Shown: one piece after another, positions 8,474 to 18,864 of the stretch
Position numbering within the stretch: position 1 is the stretch's first letter
Layout of the letters: the number at the start of each line of letters is the position of its first letter
NCBI RefSeq assembly: GCF_000194155.1
Contig: NZ_GL877878.1
Coordinates: 372,001-436,000, forward strand
Length of the DNA: 64,000 nucleotides
Reading direction: 5' to 3'
Origin: Saccharopolyspora spinosa NRRL 18395
GTDB lineage: Bacteria; Actinomycetota; Actinomycetes; Mycobacteriales; Pseudonocardiaceae
The notes under the pieces: generated by a model
What the model was told of the DNA's origin: nothing
The model's database searches: none
The model's input: only the letters and a program-made list of their open reading frames with translations
Translations under genes and position numbers: made by a program

Positions 8474-9690
8474 GCACCCGAGTCCAGCAGCCGAAGGCCC
8501 CTCCGGTGGGCACCGCCGCGGCGGCCACCCTGGTCCTGGTCGTGCTGGTGGCGCTGGCGCTGCGACCGCCGTTCACCGCGGTCGCACCGCTGTTGGAGCA
8601 GATCCAGCTGGACCTGGGGGTGTCGAACACCTTCGGCGGCGTGCTGACCACGTTGCCCGTGGTGTGCCTGGGGGCGTTCGCGTTCGTCGCGCCGAAGCTC
8701 CGGCAGCGATTCGGCGACGAGAAGGTGCTGGTCGGCTGCCTGCTGGTGCTGCTGGTCGGCGACTCGCTGCGCGCGCTGGGGTCGATCTGGACGCTGCTGG
8801 CCGGCACGGTCGTGGCCGGGGCCGGGATCGCCGTGGCGAACGTGGCGCTGCCGGGCCTGATCAAGCGGGACTTCCCGCACAAGGTGCCGATGATCACGGC
8901 GGTCTACACCATGTGCCTGACGCTGGGCGGCGCGATCGCGGCCAGCGTGGTCGTGCCGATCGGCGCCGCCTTGGCCTCCGCCTGGCGCGCTCCGCTCGGC
9001 TTGTTGGCCCTTCCCGTCCTGCTGGCCCTGGTGATCAGCCTCTTCGCGCTGCGGCGTAGCTCTGGCGCGCCGCCGCTGCCGTCGAGCGGTGGCCGGTTGT
9101 GGAACAACCCGCTGGCCTGGCAGGTCACCGTCTTTATGGGGGTGCAGTCGGCGATGGCCTACGTCACGTTCGGCTGGCTGCCGACGATGCTGCAGAGCCG
9201 GGGCATGGATCCCGAGCTCGCTGGCCTGGCGCTGGGCATCCAGGCGGCGGTGCAGGCCGTCGGCTCGATGAGCGTGCCCGTGCTGTGCCACCGGCTCCGC
9301 GACCAGCGCTTGATCGCCGTGGTGCTGACGGTGCTGCTCATGCTCGGCTTCACCGGCATCCTCGTCGGCCCGACCGCCGCGCTGTGGCCGGCGGTGGTCG
9401 GGCTCGGCCTGGCGCAGGGCGCGGGGTTCGGTTTGGCGCTGACGCTGTTCGGGCTGCGCTCGCCGGACAGCGACACCACGACGGCGCTGTCCGGGATGGC
9501 GCAGGGCGGCGGGTATCTCATCGCCGCCGCCGGCCCGCTCCTGATCGGGCTGCTGCACGAGGTGACCGGTGGCTGGATCGCGCCGCTGGTGCTGCTGCTG
9601 GCCTGTTCGGCGGCCTGGCTCTGGATGGGCCTGCTGGCCGGGCGGCCGGTCCAGGTGCCTTCGGTGATCGGCGACGAAACACCGCGGTGA
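8470..9690 (+). CDS. MFS transporter of the CynX/NimT type
   Basis: A 406-residue protein with about 12 membrane helices. The first helix region (ALRPPFTAVAPLLEQI, then LDLG) has the layout LRP..T.V.PLL..I of CynX/NimT (cyanate or 2-nitroimidazole exporter) MFS proteins. It is translationally coupled to the GntR gene upstream. The actual substrate cannot be told from sequence, and 'cyanate transporter' would be over-reading. It is paralogous in type to the MFS gene at 59684-60988. Confidence 0.82.
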   Translation: MSTRVQQPKAPPVGTAAAATLVLVVLVALALRPPFTAVAPLLEQIQLDLGVSNTFGGVLTTLPVVCLGAFAFVAPKLRQRFGDEKVLVGCLLVLLVGDSLRALGSIWTLLAGTVVAGAGIAVANVALPGLIKRDFPHKVPMITAVYTMCLTLGGAIAASVVVPIGAALASAWRAPLGLLALPVLLALVISLFALRRSSGAPPLPSSGGRLWNNPLAWQVTVFMGVQSAMAYVTFGWLPTMLQSRGMDPELAGLALGIQAAVQAVGSMSVPVLCHRLRDQRLIAVVLTVLLMLGFTGILVGPTAALWPAVVGLGLAQGAGFGLALTLFGLRSPDSDTTTALSGMAQGGGYLIAAAGPLLIGLLHEVTGGWIAPLVLLLACSAAWLWMGLLAGRPVQVPSVIGDETPR

Positions 9691-9705
9691 TCTCACAACA
9701 CGGCT

Positions 9706-9742
9706 GTAACGCGCGGTGAGCCGGAATTCACGGTCGCGTTAC
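9706..9742. promoter_or_regulatory. Inverted repeat upstream of amt, possible nitrogen-regulator site
   Basis: GTAACGCG (9706-9713) and CGCGTTAC (9735-9742) form a perfect 8-bp inverted repeat, 70 bases before the amt start. Further GAAAC elements lie at 9746 and 9760. Actinobacterial GlnR boxes are built from GTnAC and GAAAC half-sites, but the spacing here is not canonical, so the assignment to GlnR is tentative. Confidence 0.35.
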
Positions 9743-9812
9743 CGCGAAACGGGTCGCCTGAAACAGGCATTCCGCAGGATGCGGGCCAACTCGGTCGGCA
9801 TCGGGAGGCAAT

Positions 9813-11485
<1,673 letters not shown>

Positions 11486-11504
11486 CCCGTTCCGGGCCGA
11501 GTTG

Positions 11505-11541
11505 AGGGCACCTCCGATCTCCAACGGGTCGGCGGTGCCCT
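11505..11541 (+). terminator. Hairpin after glnK
   Basis: AGGGCACC (11505-11512) pairs with GGTGCCCT (11534-11541), 19 bases after the stop. It probably ends the amt-glnK transcript. Confidence 0.6.
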
Positions 11542-11583
11542 TCGCATTTCGCCTGCTCAAGGCCGGTGAGTAGAGACTGTTCC

Positions 11584-11775
11584 GCTCGTCCTGCGTGGCG
11601 GTGCGGGTAGCGGACCTCAGACGCCGCCTGGCATCCGGTGTCCCGATTCGTGCATGTCCAACGTGGTTTCGGGGACTTGCCTCGCCAAGAGCCCCGACCG
11701 ACGGGGTGGGCGCGGTCTGAGAACCCGCAGCAGTGCCAGTTGTGGGGGTGGGCCAAGCGCCTCCGGCGCTTCAAA
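11584..11775 (+). repeat. Intergenic repeat family, copy 1 (long form)
   Basis: The 5' block is TGCGTGGCGGTGCGGGTAGC followed by GGACCTC and ACGCC. The 3' block near 11738-11775 is GTGCCAGTTG, then GGGGGTGGGCC and a hairpin AAGCGCCTCCGGCGCTT. The same two blocks recur in the same order at 46950-47076 and 56761-56817 and partly at 30360-30442. All copies lie downstream of gene ends. The segment between the blocks differs in length among copies. I see no open frame that would make it a gene. Confidence 0.7.
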
Positions 11776-12144
11776 GGCAAGGCCGACCCGTGAGTGGTTC
11801 AGGTGCTATGGCGCCGAGCAGCGCTCACGGGGTCCGAACAGGCCAAACGTCCGGTCCGTCGGTGTCGGGTGAGTGGATTTCGCGGATCGGGCGGTGGCGA
11901 GTGCGTAACACTACGCAGCCGCACTCAGGGGGCTTCACGGTCTCGCGGGGCCCCGCCAGGCGGCAGACTTCCAAGTGCGACGCGGTAGAGCAGAAAACCG
12001 GAGGGGGCCCCGCCCGTACTGGGGGTCGGGCGGGCAAACCGGGCTTCGCGGTCGCGTTTGGGGTCGCGTGGGTGGCCGGGGGGACACGGTCGCCCACGCG
12101 GGCCGGGTGCGATATCCCGTAGCGCCCAGGGGGATGGTGATGGT

Positions 12145-12185
12145 GCGGGAGGCGGCTCGTCCGGGGGGAGCGGGCCGCCTCCCGC
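12145..12185 (+). terminator. Strong isolated hairpin in the glnK downstream gap
   Basis: A perfect 12-bp GC stem (12145-12156 with 12174-12185) with a 17-base loop is followed by TTCT. It stands 660 bases after the nearest upstream gene end, so it either ends an unannotated small RNA from the 11.8-12.1 kb stretch or protects the next gene from read-through. Between 11776 and 12258 I see no other feature than this hairpin and a short GAGTGCG/CGCACTC dyad near 11899. Confidence 0.5.
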
Positions 12186-12258
12186 TTCTCCGCGTTCGGT
12201 GGCGTTGCGCACTCGGGCGGCTGCCCAAGATCGATCAACGCGTAACCTCGATGTCGTC

Positions 12259-12843
12259 GTGGACATATCGGACGTACTTCCGCCGCCCGCCAGCCCGCCG
12301 CCGACGGTGCGCGTCGGCCGCCGCTCGCTCGTCGTCGTGGCCGGTCTGCCCGGCGCGGGCAAGAGCACGGTGCTCCGAAAGCTGCACGGCGGCAAGGACA
12401 TCTCGACGCTGGATTCCGACCAGGTCCGCGCAAGGCTGCGCAAGGTCCTCCCGGCCCGCCTGCCGTACCGCTACTACCGCCCGCTGGTGCACGTGTTGCA
12501 CCGAAGTCGCATCGCCTGGAAGTGCCTGCGCACGTCCGGTCCGGTCGTCGCGCATGAACCGGCCACCCGCGCCACGACCCGGTTGCTGCTGCTGATGTTC
12601 GGTTGGCTCACCGGTCGGCAGCGGGTGCTGGTGTGGCTGCACGCGGATGCGCGCGAGGCATTGGCCGGGCAGCAGGCACGCGGACGGCTAATCCGCTCCA
12701 GGTCGTTCCAACGGCACGTACTGCGGGCCGACCGGATGCACCACCGGCTGCGCGGCGGCGCTGCGCCGCACGGCTGGTACCGGGTGCACCTGTTCACCCG
12801 GAATCAAGTCGAGCACGGCCTCCGGCTGGACGTCGTGGCGTGA
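12259..12843 (+). CDS. P-loop kinase-like ATPase (AAA_33 type)
   Basis: The chosen GTG at 12259 gives 194 residues. LVVVAGLPGAGKST (residues about 23-36) is a clear Walker A, and the remainder resembles zeta-toxin/AAA_33 small-molecule or RNA kinases: an early Asp (STLDSDQVR) where these enzymes hold substrate, and a basic lid-like segment (QQARGRLIRSRSFQRH). The frame is open further upstream to 12058, but that stretch is Gly/Ser/Pro-rich junk. A TAACCT -10-like element 12 bases before the GTG suggests a leaderless message. The substrate is unknown. It stands alone on its strand. Confidence 0.7.
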   Translation: MDISDVLPPPASPPPTVRVGRRSLVVVAGLPGAGKSTVLRKLHGGKDISTLDSDQVRARLRKVLPARLPYRYYRPLVHVLHRSRIAWKCLRTSGPVVAHEPATRATTRLLLLMFGWLTGRQRVLVWLHADAREALAGQQARGRLIRSRSFQRHVLRADRMHHRLRGGAAPHGWYRVHLFTRNQVEHGLRLDVVA

Positions 12844-13150
12844 CCTACGTCCCGTTGGGCCGGGCCACCGCCGCGCGCCCGGAACCCGATCGCTAGGCTA
12901 GGCGTCTGGCGCTGCGGCAGGAGGTCGTCGCGCCAGGCTGAGAAAGATCGAGCTGCGGGTGACTGGCAACAGGGTGTGCGTCCAGCTGAGCGCGCGGTTC
13001 GAAATGCGCAAGCGGCGCCGCCCCGTGGCGGTATGAGCTTCCGAGCCGACGCCTAGCCGATCCACCCCGGACCTCCCGGGCGGGCAGTGCAGGGCCGTTT
13101 CCGCAATCCATCAGCCCTTGCCGAGTCCACCGAGGAGACCCGCGTTTAGC
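12844..13150. other. Gap with no recognised feature
   Basis: About 300 bases between the P-loop gene and the helicase gene. GC is normal and I see no supported ORF, RNA or strong hairpin. The promoter of the helicase gene must lie here, but I cannot place it. Confidence 0.5.
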
Positions 13151-14881
13151 ATGCCGACCTTCGACGAACTTGATCTCGACCCGCGCGTCTGCCAGACGCT
13201 GACCGAGATCGGCTACGAGACCCCGTCGCCGATCCAGGAGAAGACCATCCCGCTGCTGCTGGAGGGCCGCGACGTGCTCGGCCTGGCCCAGACGGGCACC
13301 GGCAAGACCGCCGCGTTCGCGCTACCCATCCTGTCTCGGCTCGACCTGGACGCCGCCGGCCCGCAGGCCCTGGTGCTCGCGCCCACCCGCGAGCTGGCCA
13401 TCCAGGTCTCCGAGGCGTTCCAGCGCTACGCCGCGCATATCCCCGGCTTCCACGTGCTGCCGATCTACGGCGGCACCAGCTACGGCCCGCAGCTCGCCGG
13501 CCTGCGCCGCGGCGCGCACGTCGTCGTCGGCACCCCCGGTCGGCTGATCGACCACCTGGAGAAGGGCTCGCTCGACCTGACCGGGCTCAAGAACCTGGTG
13601 CTTGACGAGGCCGACGAGATGCTGCGGATGGGCTTCATCGAGGACGTGGAGAAGATCCTGCAGTCCGTGCCGGCCAGTCGGCAGGTGGCGCTGTTCTCCG
13701 CGACCATGCCCGGCGCGATCCGCAAGATCAGCCAGAACTACCTCAACGAGCCGGTCGAGATCTCGGTCAAGACCAAGACCAGCACCGCGACCAACATCAA
13801 CCAGCGGCACGTGCCGGTGCGCGCGGCGAACAAGCTGGACGCACTGACCCGGATCCTCGAAGTCGAGACCTTCGACGCGATGATCGTGTTCGTCCGCACC
13901 AAGCAGCTCACCGAGGAGCTCGCCGAGAAGCTGCAGGCCCGCGGCTTCAGCGCGGCCGCGATCAACGGCGACATCGCGCAGGCGCAGCGGGAGCGCACGA
14001 TCGGCCACCTCCGGGACGGCAAGATCGACATCCTGGTGGCCACCGACGTCGCCGCCCGTGGCCTCGACGTCGAGCGCATCTCCCACGTGCTGAACTACGA
14101 CATCCCCCACGACACCGAGTCGTACGTGCACCGCGTCGGCCGCACCGGCCGGGCCGGCCGCAGCGGGGAGGCGATCCTGTTCGTCTCGCCGCGCGAGCGC
14201 CACCTGCTGCGGTCCATCGAGCGGGCCACCCGCCAGCACATCCAGCAGATGGAGCTGCCCAGCATCGACGCGGTCAACGACCGGCGGCTGGCGAAGTTCG
14301 CCCAGAGCATCACCGACACCCTGGCCAAGGGCGGCCTGGAGGTGTTCCAGGACCTGGTGGCGGAGTACGAGCGAACCCACGACGTGCCGGCCACGGAGAT
14401 CGCCGCAGCGCTGGCCGCTATGGCGCAGGGCGACCGGCCGCTGCTGCTGGACCCGGAGCCCGTTGAGCCGCCGGCCCGCCGCGGCGGGCCCTCCTTCGAC
14501 GCGACCACCTCGGAGACCGAGACCTACCGGGTCGAGGTCGGCCGCCGCAACCGCGTCACCCCGCGGGCCCTGGTCGGGGCGCTGGCCAACGAGGGCGGCG
14601 TGCCCAGCAAGTACATCGGGCACATCGACATCCGCAACGAGCACACCCTGATCGAACTGCCCGCCGACCTGCCGGACGAACTGCTCAGCAAGCTGCGCAC
14701 CACCCAGGTGGCCGGGCGGGGCCTGCGGATCAGCCGCGCCGACGGCGAGTTCATCAACCGCCGCCCGCGCCGCCCCGGTCGGGACCGGGATCGGGACAAG
14801 CCGCGGCCGCACCGCAAGGGCCAGCGCTCGCCGCAGTCCCGCTCGACGGGCAAGCGCCACGAGGACTACTCGCACAGCTGA
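13151..14881 (+). CDS. deaD: DEAD-box ATP-dependent RNA helicase (DeaD/CsdA type)
   Basis: 576 residues from the ATG at 13151 (TTG 13118 would add 11). All helicase motifs are present in order: Q motif (PSPIQEKTIP), AQTGTGKT, PTRELA, TPGR, VLDEADEM, SAT, FVRTK, ATDVAARGLD and HRVGRTGRAGR. After residue about 460 an RRM-like DbpA C-terminal domain follows (YRVEVGRRNRVTPRALVGAL), then a basic Arg/Lys/Pro tail that should bind RNA. Such helicases remodel rRNA and mRNA during ribosome assembly, often in the cold. It sits where glnD is found in relatives, between glnK and ffh. Confidence 0.94.
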   Translation: MPTFDELDLDPRVCQTLTEIGYETPSPIQEKTIPLLLEGRDVLGLAQTGTGKTAAFALPILSRLDLDAAGPQALVLAPTRELAIQVSEAFQRYAAHIPGFHVLPIYGGTSYGPQLAGLRRGAHVVVGTPGRLIDHLEKGSLDLTGLKNLVLDEADEMLRMGFIEDVEKILQSVPASRQVALFSATMPGAIRKISQNYLNEPVEISVKTKTSTATNINQRHVPVRAANKLDALTRILEVETFDAMIVFVRTKQLTEELAEKLQARGFSAAAINGDIAQAQRERTIGHLRDGKIDILVATDVAARGLDVERISHVLNYDIPHDTESYVHRVGRTGRAGRSGEAILFVSPRERHLLRSIERATRQHIQQMELPSIDAVNDRRLAKFAQSITDTLAKGGLEVFQDLVAEYERTHDVPATEIAAALAAMAQGDRPLLLDPEPVEPPARRGGPSFDATTSETETYRVEVGRRNRVTPRALVGALANEGGVPSKYIGHIDIRNEHTLIELPADLPDELLSKLRTTQVAGRGLRISRADGEFINRRPRRPGRDRDRDKPRPHRKGQRSPQSRSTGKRHEDYSHS

Positions 14882-14887
14882 GGTGTT

Positions 14888-14929
14888 CCGGGGGTTGATC
14901 GGTTTCACGTGAAATCGGCCAACCCCCGG
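14888..14929. promoter_or_regulatory. Terminator hairpin with a parS-like palindrome in its loop
   Basis: The outer stem is 10 bp (14888-14897 with 14920-14929). Its interior holds TTTCACGTGAAA (14903-14914), a perfect 12-bp palindrome. The 14-mer at 14902-14915, GTTTCACGTGAAAT, differs from the actinobacterial parS consensus GTTTCACGTGAAAC at one position. It lies 7 bases after the helicase stop. It could act as a terminator, as a ParB-binding site, or as both. Confidence 0.5.
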
Positions 14930-15081
14930 GTTGCACCCGTTTCCCCTGAGTCCCGCGCCGAGGGGACGGTCGCGATTCCTCGCGAAGTTGCGCTCCCCGG
15001 CCCGCACCGGACCACTGGCCCGGCCGGTTACCCTCGCATAGGTACCCAGGCACATCCATCGACTCTGGAGCCCGTGAACCC

Positions 15082-16626
15082 GTGTTCGACACTCTCTCCG
15101 ACCGGCTCACCTCGGTCCTGACGAACCTGCGCGGCAAGGGGCGGCTGTCCGATGCTGACATCGACGCCACCGCGCGGGAGATCCGCATCGCCCTCCTCGA
15201 AGCCGACGTGGCGCTTCCCGTGGTGCGCAGCTTCATCAAGGGTGTCAAGGATCGCGCCAAGGGTGCCGAGGTCTCGCAGGCGCTGAACCCGGCCCAGCAG
15301 GTCATCAAGATCGTCAACGAGGAACTGGTCATCATCCTCGGTGGCGAGACCCGTCGGCTGGAGTTCGCCAAGACGCCGCCGACCGTGATCATGCTGGCCG
15401 GTCTGCAGGGTTCCGGTAAGACCACGCTGGCCGGCAAGCTCGCCAAGTGGCTCGCCGGGCAGGGCCACACCCCGCTGCTCGTGGCCTGCGACCTGCAGCG
15501 CCCGAACGCGGTGAACCAGCTGCAGGTGGTCGGGGAGCGCGCCGGGGTACCGGTGTTCGCGCCGGAGCCCGGCAACGGTGTGGGCGACCCCGTCGAGGTG
15601 TCCCGCCGCAGCATCGACGAGGCCCGCCGGGCCCAGCACGACATCGTCATCGTCGACACCGCCGGCCGGCTGGGCATCGACGAAGAAATGATGAAGCAGG
15701 CCGCCGACATCCGGGACGCGATCACCCCGGACGAGATCCTGTTCGTGCTGGACGCGATGATCGGCCAGGACGCGGTGAACACCGCCGAGGCCTTCCGCGA
15801 CGGCGTCGGGTTCTCCGGCGTGGTGCTGACCAAGCTCGACGGCGACGCCCGCGGTGGTGCCGCGCTGTCGGTCCGCGAGGTCACCGGGCAGCCGATCATG
15901 TTCGCCTCCAGCGGCGAGCAGTTGGCGGACTTCGACGTCTTCCACCCGGACCGGATGGCCAACCGGATCCTGGGCATGGGCGACCTGCTCACCCTCATCG
16001 AGCAGGCCGAGCAGGCCTTCGACCAGGAGCAGGCCGAGCAGGCCGCGCAGAAGCTGGGCACCGGCCAGCTCACCCTGGAGGACTTCCTGGAGCAGATGCA
16101 GGCGGTCCGCCGGATGGGCCCGCTGCAGAACCTGCTGGGGATGCTGCCGGGCGCAGGCCAGATGAAGGAGCAGCTGGCCAACTTCGACGAGAAGAGCCTG
16201 GACCGCATCCAGGCGATCATCTGCGGCATGACGCCCGCCGAGCGGGCCGACCCGAAGATCATCAACGCCTCCCGCCGGCAGCGCATCGCGCGTGGCTCAG
16301 GGGTGGCCATCAGCGAGATCAACGACCTGGTCAACCGCTTCTTCGAAGCCCGAAAGATGATGCAGCAAATGGCGGGCGGCTTCGGCTTCGGCGGCGGTGG
16401 CGGGAGCAAGAACCGCAGGGGCAAGAAGGGGAAGAAGGGCAAGAAGGGGCGCGGTCCGACCCAGCCCAAGGGCATGCGCGGCCTGCCTGGTGGCTTCCCC
16501 GGCCTGCCCCCGGGTGGCATGGGCATGCCCGGCGCAGGCCCGGACCTGTCCAAGCTGGAAGGCGGCATGAACGACCTGCCGCCCGGCTTCGACCCGTCGA
16601 AGCTGAACTTCGGCAAGAAGAAGTGA
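15082..16626 (+). CDS. ffh: Signal recognition particle protein Ffh (SRP54)
   Basis: A 514-residue GTPase that binds signal sequences and 4.5S RNA. The N domain is followed by G1 GLQGSGKTTLAGK (about residues 106-118), DTAGRLGID, TKLDGDARGG, and a Met/Gln-rich M domain (MQAVRRMGPLQNLLGMLPG). It ends in a Gly-rich and Lys-rich tail (KKGKKGKKGRGP). GTG start at 15082, with a weak GGAG upstream. Its stop overlaps the GTG of the amidohydrolase gene by four bases. Confidence 0.97.
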   Translation: MFDTLSDRLTSVLTNLRGKGRLSDADIDATAREIRIALLEADVALPVVRSFIKGVKDRAKGAEVSQALNPAQQVIKIVNEELVIILGGETRRLEFAKTPPTVIMLAGLQGSGKTTLAGKLAKWLAGQGHTPLLVACDLQRPNAVNQLQVVGERAGVPVFAPEPGNGVGDPVEVSRRSIDEARRAQHDIVIVDTAGRLGIDEEMMKQAADIRDAITPDEILFVLDAMIGQDAVNTAEAFRDGVGFSGVVLTKLDGDARGGAALSVREVTGQPIMFASSGEQLADFDVFHPDRMANRILGMGDLLTLIEQAEQAFDQEQAEQAAQKLGTGQLTLEDFLEQMQAVRRMGPLQNLLGMLPGAGQMKEQLANFDEKSLDRIQAIICGMTPAERADPKIINASRRQRIARGSGVAISEINDLVNRFFEARKMMQQMAGGFGFGGGGGSKNRRGKKGKKGKKGRGPTQPKGMRGLPGGFPGLPPGGMGMPGAGPDLSKLEGGMNDLPPGFDPSKLNFGKKK

Positions 16627-17699
16627 CCGTCCTGCACCTGCGCGCCGTCGTGCTGCCCGACGGCGCGCACCGGGAGCTTTGGGTGCAGGACGGGCTGATC
16701 AGCCTGGATCCGGTGCCCGGCGCCGAGACCGTGTTCGACGGCGGTTTCGTGCTGCCCGGCCTGGTCGACGCGCACTGCCACGTCGGCATCGGCTCCCACG
16801 GCCCGGTGGAGCTCGACGAGGCCGCGGCGCAGGCGGAAGCGGACCGGGACGCCGGGACGCTGCTGATCCGCGACTGCGGCGCGCCGATCGACACCCGCCC
16901 GCTGCAGGAACGCGAGGACCTACCCAGGATCATCCGGGCCGGCAAGCACCTGGCGCGGCCCAAGCGCTACATCCCGCACCTGGGCGACCAACTGGAGCAC
17001 CAGGAGCAGCTGCCCGCCGCGGTCGCCGAGCAGGCCGCCTACGGCGACGGGTGGATCAAGCTCGTCGGCGACTGGATCGACCGGTCGGTGGGCGACCTCG
17101 CGCCGCTGTGGAGCGACGAGGTGCTCGCCGAGGCGATCTCGACGGCGCACCGGCTGGGTGCCCGGGTCACCGCGCACGTCTTCGGCGAGGCGGCGCTGCC
17201 CGGCCTGATCGAGGCCGGGATCGACTGCATCGAGCACGGCACCGGCCTCACCGACGAGTCGGTCGAGCTGATGGCCCGGCACGGCACGGCGCTGGTGCCG
17301 ACGCTGGTCAACGTCGAGAACTTCCCGTCCTTCGCGGCGGCCGCGACCAAGTACCCGACCTACGCGGCGCACATGACCGACCTCTACGAGCGGGCCGATC
17401 GAACGGTCGCGACGGCGATCGAGGCGGGCATCCCGGTGTACGCGGGCACCGATGCTGGTGGCGGCATCGCGCACGGCCTGCTGGCCGACGAGGTGCTCGC
17501 GTTGCACCGGGTCGGGATGTCCACCGAGCAGGCGCTGGGTGCGGCGTCGTGGGCGGCCCGCGAGTGGCTGGGTTGGTCCGGGCTGGAGCACGGCGCCCCG
17601 GCCGACCTGGTCTGTTACGACGAGGACCCGCGCAAGGACTTGGCGGTCCTGCGCCACCCGAAGCGGATCGTCCTGCGCGGCAACGTAGTCGGCGCATGA
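16623..17699 (+). CDS. Metal-dependent amidohydrolase family protein
   Basis: 358 residues, starting with a GTG that overlaps the ffh stop (GTGA). It shows the amidohydrolase TIM-barrel ligands: VDAHCHVG (HxH, residues about 51-53), a Lys in the DGWIKLVGDW segment, VTAHVFGE and CIEHGTGL (two single His), and YAGTDAGGG (catalytic Asp). These match the imidazolonepropionase-like/prolidase branch. The substrate cannot be assigned. The pairing with ffh is found in other actinobacteria, and its tight overlap means it is co-translated with an essential gene. Confidence 0.85.
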   Translation: MTVLHLRAVVLPDGAHRELWVQDGLISLDPVPGAETVFDGGFVLPGLVDAHCHVGIGSHGPVELDEAAAQAEADRDAGTLLIRDCGAPIDTRPLQEREDLPRIIRAGKHLARPKRYIPHLGDQLEHQEQLPAAVAEQAAYGDGWIKLVGDWIDRSVGDLAPLWSDEVLAEAISTAHRLGARVTAHVFGEAALPGLIEAGIDCIEHGTGLTDESVELMARHGTALVPTLVNVENFPSFAAAATKYPTYAAHMTDLYERADRTVATAIEAGIPVYAGTDAGGGIAHGLLADEVLALHRVGMSTEQALGAASWAAREWLGWSGLEHGAPADLVCYDEDPRKDLAVLRHPKRIVLRGNVVGA

Positions 17700-17732
17700 C
17701 CCCTCGCCCAACGGGCGATTTTGGCCGAATGG

Positions 17733-17782
17733 AGAGCACCTTCGACCGGCGTGGCCGGGTGGCGGCCGGTCGAGGGTGCTCT
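17733..17782 (+). terminator. Terminator of the ffh-amidohydrolase unit
   Basis: An 18-bp stem with one G-T pair (17733-17750 with 17765-17782) lies 33 bases after the amidohydrolase stop and is followed by TCGTCCTT. Confidence 0.85.
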
Positions 17783-17901
17783 TCGTCCTTCACACCGGCA
17801 GTTGCTTCCGGGCTCGATCTTCGATTCACCAGGTCATCGCGGGGTGCGCGGCCCAGCGCGTTCGTTGAGCACCTAGGGTGAAATCGTCGAGGGGAGCGAA
17901 T

Positions 17902-18756
17902 GTGGGTGAGCTGCCCGAGCGAGAAGAGCCGGAGTTCCCGAAGTCACCCGAGGAGCCGGCCCAGCCGCCGTCGACGCCAGCCGCGCGGCCGATGCCCCCA
18001 GCTGAGGACACCACCGACGCGGACCTGCATCCGCGGTTCTGGGAGGCGCAGCTGGAGGCTGCCCGCCGCGGCTCCCTGGCCTGGGGTTTCGCGGCGTTCT
18101 TCATCGGCTACGGCGGCTACTACCTGGTCGTGCTGATCCTCCACGCGATCCGGCCGGCGCGCGCCAGCGGGTTCGACCCGACAGCGCCGCCCAACACTGG
18201 GCCGCTGTTGTTGCTGGCCTTCGCCCCGAACATCCTGCTCGGCCTGGTGCCCGCGATGTTCTCCTGGTGGCGCGGCAACGGGCTGCGCTCGGACTTCGGC
18301 ATCCTGCCGAGACGGCGCGATTTCAAGGTGGGGCTGGCCTGCGGGGCCATCGCGCTGCTCGGTTCCTGGGTGCTGGCAGTGGTGATAATCGCCATCTCCG
18401 GGCCGCCCCCGGAGACCGATCTGACCCGGCTAATGCAGGGCGAGCGGACCGTTTGGCTGTTCCTGTTCGCGCTGTTCGCCTTCCTCGGCGCCCCGCTGAC
18501 CGAGGAGCTGCTCATGCGTGGTGCGCTCTGGGGCGCACTGGAGCACTACCGCATCCCGAGGTACGCGATCCTGGTGTTGACCTCGTTGATCTTCGCGCTT
18601 ATTCACCAAGAGGTGTGGCGCACGCCGGTGCTGTTCGTCGGCGGCCTGGCAATCGGGGCCGCGCGGATGATCACCGGCCGGGTGGCGGCGAGCATGATCG
18701 CGCACGCCACGAACAACTTCCTGCCCGCCTTGCTGCTGTTCGCCGTCGCCAGCTGA
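17902..18756 (+). CDS. CPBP family intramembrane metalloprotease (first of two)
   Basis: 284 residues. The GTG at 17902 is preferred over 17878 because AGGGGAG lies just upstream. A Pro/Glu-rich cytoplasmic N-terminus of about 45 residues precedes about seven membrane helices. CPBP (Abi/CAAX protease) motifs are visible: LTEELLMRG (EExxxR), FALIHQE (the helix-2 His), and MIAHATNNF (HxxxN). All proposed metal ligands are kept, so it should be active. Relatives process prenylated proteins or act in bacteriocin self-immunity; no such partner lies nearby. A paralogue follows 108 bases downstream. Confidence 0.85.
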   Translation: MGELPEREEPEFPKSPEEPAQPPSTPAARPMPPAEDTTDADLHPRFWEAQLEAARRGSLAWGFAAFFIGYGGYYLVVLILHAIRPARASGFDPTAPPNTGPLLLLAFAPNILLGLVPAMFSWWRGNGLRSDFGILPRRRDFKVGLACGAIALLGSWVLAVVIIAISGPPPETDLTRLMQGERTVWLFLFALFAFLGAPLTEELLMRGALWGALEHYRIPRYAILVLTSLIFALIHQEVWRTPVLFVGGLAIGAARMITGRVAASMIAHATNNFLPALLLFAVAS

Positions 18757-18864
18757 AAATCGCTGCCGTCGGCGGTACCGGCGGGTATAGCCTGGCGACT
18801 CCGCCGGCGTCCGCACGCCGAAATGATCAGGCAAGCGGTCGCCGATCGGCATCCCGGAGGCCCC

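Noticed and set aside
8470-9690. Naming the MFS protein a cyanate transporter
   Set aside because: Only the family layout matches CynX/NimT. There is no cyanase gene nearby and the substrate cannot be read from sequence.
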